A DNA stretch of 64,000 nucleotides from positions 752,654 to 816,653 of the forward strand of contig NW_022985444.1 of NCBI RefSeq assembly GCF_010093595.1. Reading direction: 5' to 3'. The notes under the pieces are model-generated. The model searched no databases, had not been told where the DNA came from, and saw only the letters and a list, made by a program, of their open reading frames with translations. A program made the position numbers and the translations under genes. How positions within the stretch are numbered: the stretch's first letter is position 1; every line of letters begins with the position of its first letter. Of this stretch, positions 31,280 to 42,323 are shown in pieces. The DNA is from Mytilinidion resinicola (taxonomy: Eukaryota > Ascomycota > Dothideomycetes > Mytilinidiales > Mytilinidiaceae).

Positions 31280-33348
31280 CTACCATCGAGCAAGTCTGTC
31301 TGATGGAGACATCACACCATGATCGTGCGCCATCGCTATCTGTGACATGTGCCGGTGCACTTCATTCCAGTGCACTATACTCCCCCATTGGAGTATCTGA
31401 AACACAGCACGCATGAAGCCCTTTGCATCATCTTGATCTTCCGCGTTCCAGACCTTCAACGGTGTCATGTGATAGACATGAGGTGCTGGTTGATAGTGAA
31501 CCCATAGTTGGTGAAGAGGACCCTGGGTAGTTACCGAGAACACAAGAAATGGGGGCGCTTCCTCCGGTTCCTCTGGGGGTGCGTCGAAGGAACCCTCTGG
31601 GTGTGCTTTGTTCGAGTCCTCGCCAGCCTGTTGCCCCTTGCTGCTAGCAACGGTAGCTTGAACATTACGCTGTCGGGCAAGGTCTGCCTGAGCTTTGAGC
31701 CGACATAACATGTTAGTGCGCATGCCCCACCGCCAGCAGCTTGGACTTTTGCAACGGCCATGCTAGCGTTGGGGCTGCATCCCTTTGCCTTGATAATGAG
31801 AAATGGAAAGAGCATTGTAGGAGTGGACTTAGGTTGCAAATTGACGTGAACTCTGTTTGATTTGTGAAGCCGTACGAGCAGACTATATACTACATAGGGA
31901 GCGTAGGCATAAGTACTAATTAGAGGCAGCAGTAGGCAGCGGTAGGCAGGGTAGGCCACCGTACCCCAACCCCTCTCTGTAGAAGTTGTAATTGGCTAGG
32001 CACGTAGGCCGGAAACCCTGAGTAGTGGCCCTATGCTTTTCTGGGGGTCAACGGTGACTTCGTAGTCCACGGATAGGGTGTTTATGAAATTGAGAACCGC
32101 AGGACAAAACTCGTCGCCTCGAGTTAATCCTACTACGATATTAGGCCTTGGTCTGGTGATTATTGGGAGGCCGGTGGTCGCCGGTAAGCCACTGTTGAGG
32201 GCTGCTCCTCCCGACGCTAGCTCTAGCTCTGGGTCTGACGCGGACTCTAGTTCCGACTCCGACGCGTGCATCGACGGTCCTGTCTGCACGGGAGAAGGGA
32301 GTGAATCAATTGCAGGGCTCCGCATGGATTCCCGCCTGGATCCAATGATACCAGCTAGTGATGCTCTTCCTCTGGCCGCAGCCGTCTGCGACATGTGCTT
32401 ACTAACGGAACGTGGAGGACCCATTGGGCAATTGTCCTCATCAGGGAGGTTTTCAAAGAAGGACACGTTAGGCTTGTCGTCCATGGCATAGGGTTCCCGT
32501 GGACCAGGACCAAGGCCGTTGACTTGTGTAAGAGGTAGAGGGAGGATTTTCGTCGGCCAAGCTGTTCGCGATACAGTGACGAAATTAGCAAGACCGTACA
32601 TACCAGCATGCCGATAAAGGCTGCTCCTTACTAGCCTCATTGCATACATTGGTCTAAAGCATGCTAGTCTAAAAGTGTTTTGTTATGTCCAGTATTTGTT
32701 GTAACATCTCACTCACCCAAATAGTCTCGCCCACGCCTACTAGGCACCGTACAACGCCGTTGCAATACGCGTCACCCCATCCATTGATACGACGGGCAGC
32801 ATTGTGTTAGTGGCTGAGTAGTGCGAGTTTCCCGGTTCCAATCTGATTCATTTTATCCACTTTGAATATTTTTCGGACCATTGTCGCCACTACGATGGGA
32901 GCGAGGCGCGCATCGCGAGTAATACTGATTCCTGAAACCGGCAGTGAATAGTCTTGGTATAAAGAACTTGCAATCGATGGTGGCGGCGCAGTGCGTTTTT
33001 GCTTGGAACTCTTCTCGGTCAAGGCCGAGCTCTGGCTAGCATCTCCATTGGAGGACGTTCGACGTTTGACGGACGGAGGTATCGTCCATGAATAGGGGCT
33101 ATCGTTGCGGGTACTACGCTCCCAGTTCAGCACTGCGTCACTTGGATCCTCCCGTGATACTGAGCGTGAAGAAAGGCTCTCGAATGTCTCCAGGCTGCAG
33201 ACGTTAAGGGGTGCCTTTGCATGGGGAGGGGTAATGATTTGGGCTCCTCTTCCGCCGGACGGAGATCGTCCAACCTTGCAGTTGCATCAAGACGGGTACG
33301 CTTGGTATCTGTCCCCGAGTGAGAAGCACTGTCTAGCAGCCGCTTCAT
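31280..33348 (-). pseudogene. Fragmented fungal gene of unknown function, interrupted by a 197-bp element
   Basis: Reading leftwards, pieces of one protein appear in order. The start is near ATG 33348 (MKRLLDSASHSGTDTKRTR), a Lys/Arg-rich N-terminus. A second frame continues (SVKRRTSSNGDASQSSALTE) to 32807. Next comes 32649-32030 with YEVTVDPQKSIGPL. The 197-bp element then interrupts. After it come FPFLIIKAKGCSPNASMA and QAAGGGACAL, and after a one-base shift near 31718, MLCRLKAQADLARQRN. The end is FLVFSVTTQGPLHQLWVHY and the C-terminus at 31280. The FPFLIxxAKG ... AxxQAAxxGACAL ... VFSVTTQGPxHxLWVHY pattern resembles the C-terminal domain of a common fungal family of unknown function (I think DUF7924, a possible nuclease-like fold; low certainty). 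Several frameshifts plus the insertion make it a pseudogene. Confidence 0.6.
31827..32023 (-). mobile_element. 197-bp short element, copy 2, uninterrupted
   Basis: The reverse complement matches copy 1 (1513-1630 plus 4564-4642) with one visible difference (ggGgta versus ggAgta). It is flanked by the 5-bp duplication AGTGG (31822-31826 and 32024-32028), different from CATAG around copy 1. It contains a single CTTATGCC, the pre-insertion site of the hAT in copy 1. It sits inside the coding part of a gene of unknown function, just after the codons for SIGPL. Confidence 0.9.
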
Positions 33349-33797
33349 GCCGCAGACCTTCGGCTAGGAGAGTCTATAAAAAGCGAGGCGCCCCCACGTA
33401 CGGTGCAGGAGGCAGAGTCGCAAGAGCTGTAAGAATATGGTTGAAGAAAGTGCCAGGCAACAGAGCAAGAGGCTAGGGAAAGGCTAGGCAATTGATAGAC
33501 TATGGTGCTCAGAGAGAGCCTTCAAGAAGAGGGCAGACTTGTGTCATAGCACTGTAGCCCTTGGCGACTGCATGGCTCGTTGAGGTACGAAGCGGAAGTC
33601 TCTGGGGAATGCCAAACTTGTTAAAGGCTCTTCACGACAGAGGTTGAGAGTTAGCTGGGGAACGAGAGTGTCACCAGCGCTAGCCAGGTCCGTCTTAGCG
33701 CCTTCTCCAACCTCAGCGCTTCGGAACCTCTTTCAAACATCATTTGAAACCCGATTCCCAACGTCAGGGGCTGCCCCAAACACTCTTTTAAGAATGG
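33349..33797. other. Divergent intergenic region
   Basis: Separates the minus-strand fragmented gene from the plus-strand SET gene. No coding region supported. Confidence 0.45.
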
Positions 33798-35250
33798 ATG
33801 CCCTCAACCTCCCGTCCAGACAAAACACCCATCATGATATTATCAGTCTTCATCAAGGCGTTCGGCTTTTTCCTTTCAGTCAATGCCACCTCTTCGACCT
33901 CTCCCCTTGATCTCCCAAGTCAACGCTCTCTTAGCTATCCATCCATTACAACGTCCGACATAGCATGCTCTGAGAACATATCAAGCGATGGCATCGCTGG
34001 ACTGGGCCAGGACGGACAGATGCCCATCGTTGATGCATTGAACCTAGATGACGACCTTTTAGAGGATGCAGTGCCATGGTCACATGAGCCAGTCTGCACC
34101 TCTTATATCGACGAGCTCGAAAGCGAGCTATGCGTGTACACAATCGCGAGTTTTGACAGAGGAAGAGGTATCTCTATCTTCACAACGCCCCGGATAGCCG
34201 AAGAATTCGCATTTCTATCCCCGTTTCGGGAGGTCCGAGGATTAGGCGTCAACGACCACACGAATGCCTGGTACACTGAAGCTCTTCCAGGAAAAGGCAT
34301 TGCCATGTTAGCCAAGCACAATGTCAAGAGTGGCGAACTTTTATCCGCCTACACACCTGCACTTCTTGTCCACATGGATTCGCAATTATCGACATTGCAA
34401 CGTGAAAAATTCCTCAAGATTGCAGTCAATCAGCTACCCGCTGCTACTAGGGACTCATATTTAAGCCTCACAAAGTTCTACAACAATCCGATGGTTGTTA
34501 TGCATGACGTGCTGAAGTCAAACACATTCGAGATGGAAATTGGCGGGCATATGCATCTGGCTTTGATACCAGAACCTTCGCGCATGAACCATGATTGCGC
34601 CCCAAAGTATGTGAATCATTTTTATCTACGGTTTTGGTTGCTGATCTGCGATAGTGCTCAATATTACCTCGACGGAGCAACTTTAACGCACGTCGTGCAT
34701 GCGACAAGGGATATTGGACAAGATGAAGAGATTACCATTGCTTGTAGAACTGTCTCTCTCATCTCATTGGAATGCATCCTGACACGCCCTAGACTCAGAT
34801 CCACTGACGCACTACGAACTACGTCACCGAAATCTCGAAGCGGGATACCATTTCTCCTGCCAATGCAAGCGTTGCCAGGATCATGAAGCTTCAGACGCTA
34901 TTTTGACCACGATCAAGACGCTTACAACTGGTCTTGAAGATTGGACGCCGGAATCAACGGCCACGACTGAGGACGCAGAGCGCGTGATCCAACTCTTTCA
35001 AGAGCAGGGTCTCGAAGGGTTCCTAGACGTTCCTCATGGCCACGCAGCAATGGCATACAGCGCTGTCGGCAATTTAGAAGAAGCTGCGAAACATGCGAAG
35101 CTGGCTGCCGAGGTTCTCGCTATCAAGATGGGCCCTACTGTACCGGGTGTAGCTGATTGGGAGGAGATGGCCGCAGACGTGAAAGCGCATTGGAGTTGGG
35201 GGAAGAGGAAGAGAGGATTTAAAGGGACCTTTAGTAAGATGTTTGGATAG
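33798..35250 (+). CDS. SET-domain protein with N-terminal hydrophobic segment
   Basis: Three exons: 33798-34606, 34655-34743 and 34793-35250, about 451 aa, with GTATGT..TAG and GTAGAA..TAG introns. The SET domain spans roughly residues 115-350: it starts in SFDRGRGISIFTTPRIAEE, has GKGIAMLAKHNVKSGELLSAY, and the splice at 34606/34655 creates the signature NHDCAPNAQYY. Then HATRDIGQDEEITIAY follows, with the GEE-like turn. A post-SET Cys cluster (FSCQCKRC) lies in exon 3. This arrangement is the SMYD-like/fungal SET class, a putative lysine methyltransferase. From the in-frame ATG at 33834 the protein begins MILSVFIKAFGFFLSVNA, which looks like a signal peptide, unusual for a methyltransferase. 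The substrate is unknown. A TPR-like helical pair (AMAYSAVGNLEEAAKHAKLA) lies near the C-terminus. Confidence 0.85.
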
Positions 35251-36091
35251 CTGAGCTAGAGTACTGTGCCATAAATCTGGGCACACGGATTTGTGACTGC
35301 TCGGCTCCAGTCTTGTTCACTTGACACCACTGTGAGGGGTGCTCCGGCCAGCCCGTAGTTGGTCAGCCCAATCTCTACTGTATCGACCTTGACATCGGAT
35401 TTTGAGTTTTGAAATCACATGGGACACACCGTACCAGTAGCAGACGGGTGTGCAAAGACTTCTAGCCGGTCTCTGTAGGCCAAAGCTTTCGTCTGTGTGT
35501 CATCCAGTAATCTCCTAACTGGTCAATGCTGTTTTGGTATATCTACTTGACGTCCGAAGGGAGAACGATTTGGAATGATTCTTGATATTCAATAATGGTC
35601 TGGTCTGATTTCTATTCCTCGTTTTGCCTCTTTTGTCCCTACATAATTTCGCAGTCCAAATCTCACCAGATTTCCCTGCCTGCGTACACCGCTCTACCAC
35701 GGTCTGAAGTGCCTCAACATGTTTTGGGGCCGCTCAACATCAATCCACTGGCAGCGTGATTGGAAGTGAGTCGAGGTATCCGCTTGTGACCGCTATTGTT
35801 CCCATTGATACAGCGTCGCCAGGCCGATGCTTGCCGGCCCGTCGTTATTCCCAGCCGCCGCAAGAGCTTTCTCTTCATTCTGCTTTCCTCCACAACATCC
35901 TCTTCACACACCCCACCACTCTCACAACTTCCCTCACAGCAAGCATAGCTGCTCACTTCATCGCTTCATATAGCATCGTTCGACCTGCTTCGCTCCATCA
36001 GCATCACCTAGAAGCCTCGCTGGACTAGACACCTCTCTTCGACGCCACGTTCACTTTCACAGCCACCACTTCACTCCCTTTCACCGCCGAG
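35251..36091. other. Intergenic with degenerate repeat copy B2
   Basis: Contains repeat B copy 2 (about 35295-35445) right after the SET gene. The rest is the promoter of the next gene, with a pyrimidine-rich leader. No gene seen. Confidence 0.5.
35295..35445 (+). repeat. Degenerate dispersed repeat B, copy 2
   Basis: Matches the intron-borne copy at 29474-29630 in block order (GACACCACTGT, GGGGTGC, GTAGTTGGTCAG, AATCTCTACTG, CGACCTTG, GTTTTGAAA). Here it is intergenic. Many of the differences are C here T, or the reverse. Confidence 0.65.
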
Positions 36092-37641
36092 ATGCCCGCT
36101 GCTGGAGTTCTGGTTAAGGGCGACCGCCTTATTGATGCCGATGCGAATAAGTATATCAAGATCAAGAAGGTGCTGGTACTGGGAATGCCTATGACTGGCA
36201 CGAACTGTAGGCTTGCTCGATCCATCCTCCCAGCTCTCTCGCTGACTTAGTCTTCTCACAGCTATGCACGCGGCATTGACTAAGCTCGGGTTCGATCCTT
36301 ACAACACGAACACTGCTATCGCCAACTACAAGCGCGATCTGCCTCTGTGGAATGAAGCCTTGGAAGCCAAGTTCCTGGGAGTCGGCCCTAAGTACGGACG
36401 GGTTGAGTTTGACAAGTTTCTGGGACGACACGATGTAAGCAATCATCTTAGATGATATAGACTTTATTCACTCTTGCTAATTCGAAACATAGGCCGTGAT
36501 CGACGCACCCTGTGCGTACTTTGCCGAAGACCTGATCAAAGCATACCCGGACGCGAACGTCATCCTTCTCAACTGGGACGCAGACGAATGGCTGGAGGCC
36601 ATGAACTCTACCATCTTCAACACTCAAAACTCGCTTGCCAATAACTTCGTAGTCAAGAACGACACCGAGTTCTTTGGCCCGTTCCTTCGTGGAGCTGAGC
36701 TCATCCGGGAGCACGTCTATGGCGACATGGGAGGTTTGGAGACCCGCGAAGTCTACTTGGCCCACTACAATCGCATCCGCGACTTGGTGCCTCCGAAGCG
36801 ACTCCTCGAATTCGACGTCTCTCGCTCAGACTGGGCCTCTCTGGCTGGCTTCCTGCGCCTTCCTGCCCCAGCGGGCAGATTCCCCCAGATCAACGATGCA
36901 GACGCTCACGTCCACACCTTCGACACTATCAACCAAATCCTCGTTCTTAGCTTCATCAGACAGCTTGCCTACAAGATCCTGACGTGGTCTCCACTATTCC
37001 TGATCCTGTATTACTTCGGCCTGGAGACCTTCCTCCCTCTCTTCATCCTCGAAAATCTCCTCTTCGGCGTCGACTATCCGCAGCCCGACCTCGACCTCAC
37101 TTCAATCCTGCGTCTGAATCAGGCTCCTGCCCAGATCAAGCCTATTCCTGGCCAGAATGAACCCAAGAGCATCCCACCGCATCTCAGACCCCGCAAACCA
37201 ACCCCACCGACACCAGCTTCTGCACAGTCAGCGACCGACCCTCGCGTCATCCCGCTCCACCTCCGCCCCCGCCGCATCTCTCCAAAATCGCACCAATCCT
37301 CGCCCTCCCCCGCGCGACACGAAGCCAGCCCGCAAACCAGCCGCCCGCCAGAAGAGCACCAAATCGGCCCCGAAACAGCGCCACGCCCGCTCAGCCCGCG
37401 ATTCAGGGCCCCCGCCGCGCGCTGCTGCCCGCCCGACCGCCACGCCGAGCCCACCCCAGCAGGTTCAGCACACCGCCAGTCGCAACGCGTGGGCCACCGC
37501 GGTTCAGGAGGGCGATGTGGCGTGGGCGGCGGAGGTGGCGAAGGTCAAGCCTGTGGAGGGGTATGCGCCGAGGTTGAGCGAAAAGTACACGCAAACGGCA
37601 GCGGGGAAGAAGGTTGCGAGGGCGGAAGAGAGGGTGCATGA
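36092..37641 (+). CDS. Sulfotransferase-like P-loop protein with membrane segment and Pro/Arg-rich tail
   Basis: Exons 36092-36206, 36262-36434 and 36493-37641 (GTAGGC..CAG and GTAAGC..TAG introns), about 478 aa as read. KVLVLGMPMTGTNSMHAAL is the 5'-phosphosulfate-loop-like P-loop of the fungal sulfotransferase-4 family, completed across intron 1. FDVSRSDWASLAGFL and the W/D-rich middle (LLNWDADEWLEAMNSTI) also fit. A hydrophobic pair around residues 255-290 (ILTWSPLFLILYYFGLETF) suggests membrane attachment. The tail has two copies of an IPxHLRPR motif (SIPPHLRPR and VIPLHLRPR). In the next frame the 3' end encodes a much more protein-like sequence (SRNAWATAVQEGDVAWAAEV ... to 37672) than the Gly/Cys-rich one in this frame. 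A one-base shift near 37270-37330, real or from the assembly, is therefore likely. Whether it really transfers sulfate is unproven. Confidence 0.75.
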
Positions 37642-37672
37642 GGAGGTCAAGGGGAAGGAGGGGAAGGCGTGA

Positions 37673-39292
37673 GTTGGGGGGTGTGGGCGGGGGGATGGGG
37701 TTTAGGTGTTCAGATCGGTATGGTTTGAGAGGGGGTTTGAGAGGGTGGGTGAGGGGGCCGAGGGGATTCGGCGAGCTGCACGAGTGGATAGTGCAGTGGC
37801 GAAAATGGTGCGATTTTGATTGCTTGACATGGTGTTTCTTGAGGTTATGATTCTAGTGTAGGGTGTGTGGGTTTTGTGGTGGTGGGCGCACTCTAGATAT
37901 ACCCCTGGAGGTATGATTATGAACTACCTCATGATGTAAAGACTTGCACTCTCTGAATTGAATCTATGAAAGTGGGTAGTTGTTGTAAGAGGGAAGCTTG
38001 CGTCCGGGTGGTCTCAAGTCTGTTTCGTATATAAAAAGCGACTATACCCGTTTCGGTTGGTGCAGTAGTACGTGACCCCCACGTTGGGTGCTTCGACGCC
38101 TTCGAGGCTACATATCGCCAAGAGCTTCCTTCTTAGGCAGTAAGTAAAGCCTTTGTCTCTTTATAGTGCTAGAAGCTGTAAAATAAAGCGATGAAGTTCT
38201 TGGCGTATGGGCGTATACATGAAGTCCTCCACTTTTACGAAGTAATATTGGAAGTAATGGAACCCTCGACTGATACAAGGCCCATTGTTGCCCAATGCAG
38301 TCCTCTACGTGACCATGCTAATGCATTTTTGGTCCATAGATGCTCCATGTACCGACAGCACAACTCGCTCACTACGGTATGCCTGCGAGCCCTCTTAAAA
38401 ATGGCCGATTCGGGCGCTAGCACAGACAATGAGCGAATTCTGTAATCTCCCTCTCGTCCAAATCACAAGAAATCATAAGGGATTTGCTGGTGAAGATATC
38501 TGAAGTACGAGAGCTTTAAGACGCCACAGAAGATACATACATGTGATATATATACACCAAACGTCTAGGCCCTCTAGCACCCCCGAACCACCCCCGCATT
38601 CCGACTCTCCACCGACTCCACCCCGAGACAGCGTCCCCAGGCCCGAACACCTGCAAGCCAGCGCGGGCGCTACGCCAGATCGGCGTCCCACGTTTCTCAC
38701 GCGCTAGGCCCAGGAAGTTACTACAGGCAGTCTGGCCGTAGCTTGCGGTTTTGCAAACCCTAAAAACAGCCCACAATGACATTCAGCACCGGCGCGCCTG
38801 ATCCAATAGCCACCGCAGCCAGCAATGCGAGGTCGGAGGGGATAAATCGCGCAGAGCACTGCCTCGCCGTCGCACTATGAGCTGTGGACGCGGTGCAGGA
38901 CGTATAGCTTGCACGGGAGCGTCTGAGTCGTTCGTGCTGGGGTGCGGCGCGCGTGAGTGGTTGCAGCCGCGGAAGGATGACTGAGATATTGGAGACGACT
39001 ATTAACCCCAGCCTGCGGACCCTCGACGATCGTGGGTGTTTGGGCAGCGCACTACGGCGGGAATCAGGCCACTTGGAAGAGGCCCGACCTCGGGATGGGT
39101 AGGACTCTGCGCTGCCTTATGTCTCGTGCAGAGGATGAAAGTGAGGCAGGCGCCCGGTGGTTCTCTTTCCTTGTGTTCGCTCTCTTTCGTCTTTCTACGT
39201 AGCAGGTAGTCTTTTGAACCGCTCTGATTTTCAGGTTCTTTTCATCTTCACTCAATCAGACGTGGTGTTTGCAGATTAGTTTGAGGTTCGTC
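37673..39292. other. Intergenic, no gene recognised
   Basis: Short frames only (for example 38191-38445, 84 codons without recognisable motif). GC-rich patches around 38560-39100 produce spurious open frames on the minus strand. Confidence 0.45.
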
Positions 39293-40036
39293 ATGATGGA
39301 GGGCTTCCGTACTGAGGTCGTCGACTCGCACCTCATTCCGTCGCTCAGGAAGCCAATAGCGCAGATCCTGTGGATAGGCTGCTCGGACAGTGGGTGGGCA
39401 GAGACGCGGACACTGGATCTGCTGCCGGAGGAGATCATCGTGCATCGTAGTCCGGGAGATCTGGTGTCGAATAACGATTTGAGCACGCTGAGTACGTTGG
39501 AGTATGCTCTAGGGATACTGAAGGTGCGTCGATCATACTCCTTGAACCGAAAGAGTCTCTCCATAGCTTCGGTTCTACTAGACAAACAGCTGTAAGTGGA
39601 TGAGTGCTGACCGATATCCATCTTCTAGGTTGACCACATTGTCATCTGTGGCCACTACGGATGTAGATTGGTCAACACGCACGCCGACTCGAGCCCGCTA
39701 TGCGAGTGGTTAAGGTCCATCTACCCTCCCCTCTCCCCATCATCCACCTACACTACGTACTCACAGCAGCATAGCGACGTCAACGCCCTCTACAACGCTC
39801 ACAGGCCCGAGCTCGATGCCCTTCCCATCTCCGCCGACCGCGACCGCCGCCTCGTCGAGCTACACGTCTGGGCCCAGACTCAAGTCCTCCTCGCACGGCC
39901 GGACATCATCAAAGCGCAGGCGGAGAGAGGTCTCAAGGTCCACGGATTCGTGTACGACGACGCGAAAGACCAGTGTGTGGATCTGATAGCGGGAGGGAGC
40001 TACCATCCATCACGAGGCATAATGTCGGTGCTGTAG
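39293..40036 (+). CDS. Beta-class carbonic anhydrase, active-site Arg replaced
   Basis: Two exons, 39293-39523 and 39629-40036 (GTGCGT..TAG intron), about 212 aa. The zinc site is visible: ILWIGCSDSG (Cys30, Asp32) and, rejoined by the splice, VDHIVICGHYGC (His86, Cys89). HRSPGDLVSNNDLSTLSTLEYAL is the usual substrate-side region. The enzyme would interconvert CO2 and bicarbonate. In the family the signature is CSDSR, the Arg pairing with the Asp that gates the zinc. Here it is CSDSG (Gly34), so the Asp/Arg dyad is lost and the protein may be weakly active or repurposed. The N-terminus is short: the frame is open upstream (NQTWCLQIS before the first ATG), so an upstream exon is possible. Confidence 0.85.
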
Positions 40037-40468
40037 ACAATCAACGAGGCGATGAGGTGATCAGTAATGGTTGTATACCCTGACTTCTGCTTTGCGGGTC
40101 TGCTTTGCGGGGTTTACTTTGTCGCGCACTAGAGCTATGGAGTTTTGCGTTGTTTCATGATTGATGGTGGATGCCAGGGACGGAGTGACCGACGGAGGTG
40201 TGGTATCGATAAGGACGCAACCTCGGGAGCCTCGGCCCAAATCCCTAAAAGCTAAATGTGGCAACGGTTTCAACTCCATTCCTGGCCTGCACCGATGTGA
40301 AGTGACGACTTCTCCGCGACGGAGCTCCGCGTTGTGTACGCAGCAAGCCTTGATTTGTCATGGGCAGCAGAAGTTTATAGCGAGAGAATTCCACCTTCAC
40401 CTTCACCGACGACATCAGCTTCATCAACGTTTCCTCTGACCTCAACTTTGACCATAGCAATATCAAAC
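40037..40468. other. Intergenic/promoter region
   Basis: No gene recognised. Pyrimidine-rich leader just before the next ATG. Confidence 0.45.
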
Positions 40469-41958
40469 ATGGCAGACACATACACCGCAGTCACGCTGGC
40501 CGAGCGTCCCAAGGCCGACATCATTCCCGGAGAGACGTTCAAGGTGGAGGAGCGGCCGCTGCCGAAAGAGAACGACCTGAAGGAGGGAGAGGTCATCTTT
40601 GAGGCGAGGTATCTTTCGCTAGATCCGGCGATGAGGGGATGGTTGAATGGTAAGACCTCATTACTTCAATCTCATCTCCAATTGCTCCTTCTAGAAACCT
40701 CCTCACAGTCTCCAACTCACCAATTGACCGTCTTCGATGTCCTACCACGATCACGTGGTTCCCAACATGATCCTTGATTAGGGCCATAAAACTAATCTTA
40801 CTCTAGATGTACGCTCCTACGTCCCACCTGTTCAAATTGGCGAGGTGATGCGCGGACTTGCTGCCGGCGTCGTCACTGCGTCCAAGTCTGAGAAGTTCCC
40901 CGTTGGCACAACTGCTACGGGAACTGTAGGATGGACTGAGGTGGCAGTGGTCAATGAGAAAGCGCTAGAGAAGGTCGAGATTCCGCGCAATGGGAAGTTG
41001 ACTGATTCTCTGGGTGTGCTGGGTAAGAAATACGATATTTCCATTTTCCTTCTCAGTTTACTTCAATCATCACAAACCGTCCTAGGGGACTGGACATCTC
41101 GTTTCCCCCTGTTTTGCTCTTCTTTTCAGCCTAGAAGCTATGTTTGAATTGGTCTCTCTTCACATCGTCGCAGTATTCTGACACTCTCGCGTTATCTTTC
41201 GCTCCCCCAAGGTTTTCCCTGCGCTTCGGCTTCCAAACTCACAGCCCCCAGGAATGACCGGCCTAACCGCCTATTTCGGCCTCCTCCGCATCGGCGCCCC
41301 CAAAGCCGGCGAAACCGTCGTCGTCTCCGGCGCCGCCGGCGCTACCGGCTCCGTCGTTGGCCAAATCGCCAAAATCTACGGCGCCCACGTGATCGGCGTG
41401 TGCGGGTCCGACTCCAAATGCTCGTGGCTGAAAGAAGAGCTCGGGTTCGACGAAGCGGTCAACTACAAGGACCCGGAATTCGCCAAGAAGTTCCGAGATG
41501 TGACCAAGAACTTCATTGATGTCTTCTTTGATAACGTGGGTGGAGATGTCCTGGATTTGGCGTTGACCCGGGCGAAGAAGGATGCGAGGTTTGTGATTTG
41601 TGGAGGGATTAGCCAGTATAATGCGGTTGAGAAGAAGGGGCCGGCGGTAAGAAATACTCGTACTATCTCTTTGAATTTTGGTGAGGGCGCTACTAATTGG
41701 GAATAGAACTACCTCATGATCATCTCCATGCGCATCCGCATGCAAGGCTTCATCGTCTTCGACTTCGAGTCGGAGTATCCCGAAGCTCGCAAAGAGCTCG
41801 CGCAGTGGCTTGCTGAGGGCAAGATAAAGCGCAAAGAGACGATTCTCAAGGGCGGATTGAAGGAGGCGGACAAGGGACTCGTGCAACTCTACAAGGGCGT
41901 CAACACTGGTAAGCTCCTGGTTGAGGTCAAGCCGGAGAGCGAGCAGTCGAAGCTTTGA
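40469..41958 (+). CDS. MDR-family NADP-dependent oxidoreductase (alkenal/prostaglandin reductase type)
   Basis: Four exons: 40469-40649, 40807-41022, 41252-41646 and 41707-41958. The introns are 157, 229 and 60 bases and keep frame; 347 aa, typical for the leukotriene-B4-dehydrogenase/CurA branch of zinc-independent MDR proteins. The N-terminal GroES-like part has RYLSLDPAMRGWLND across intron 1, a family signature, and GEVMRGLAAGVV. The Rossmann domain starts at GMTGLTAYFGLLRIGAPKAG, with the nucleotide loop VVVSGAAGATGSVVGQIAK and NYKDPEF downstream. DVFFDNVGGDVLD and ICGGISQYN are also canonical. It would reduce alpha,beta-unsaturated carbonyls with NADPH in the cytosol. No zinc-binding Cys cluster. 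Natural substrate unknown. Confidence 0.93.
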
Positions 41959-42323
41959 GCTCCGACGTGATGCAAAATCACGCTTCCCTTCTGGAGCTTT
42001 CAGCCTCTTGGTCTGAGATTCTCTGCGGGAATGCAACCAAATGGGATCGGTGGCGATCAGTCATGGTGATAGATCCGGTCCTGGCGGCCACTTCAACGAT
42101 TCAATGACTTCATTCGGGCAGGACGATGTATCTTGTAATATACATTTCACAATACCAACTTTGTTCTTCCTGATCCCTTCCCCACAATTGGGTGCTTCTC
42201 TCATGCAACCAACGCGTGAAAGCTATTGCTCTTTCGGATGAACCTGAGCCATCGTCATGGATATCGAACTCAAAGGTCCCCAATCATGTCAATTCCTAAC
42301 CCACCCTCCCACCACCCTCTCCT
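41959..42323. other. Convergent intergenic region
   Basis: 3' regions of the reductase (plus) and the SnoaL-like gene (minus). No gene seen. Confidence 0.5.

Noticed and set aside
41263..42036. 257-codon minus-strand frame opposite the reductase gene
   Set aside because: Shadow frame: the plus strand encodes canonical MDR motifs with consistent introns.
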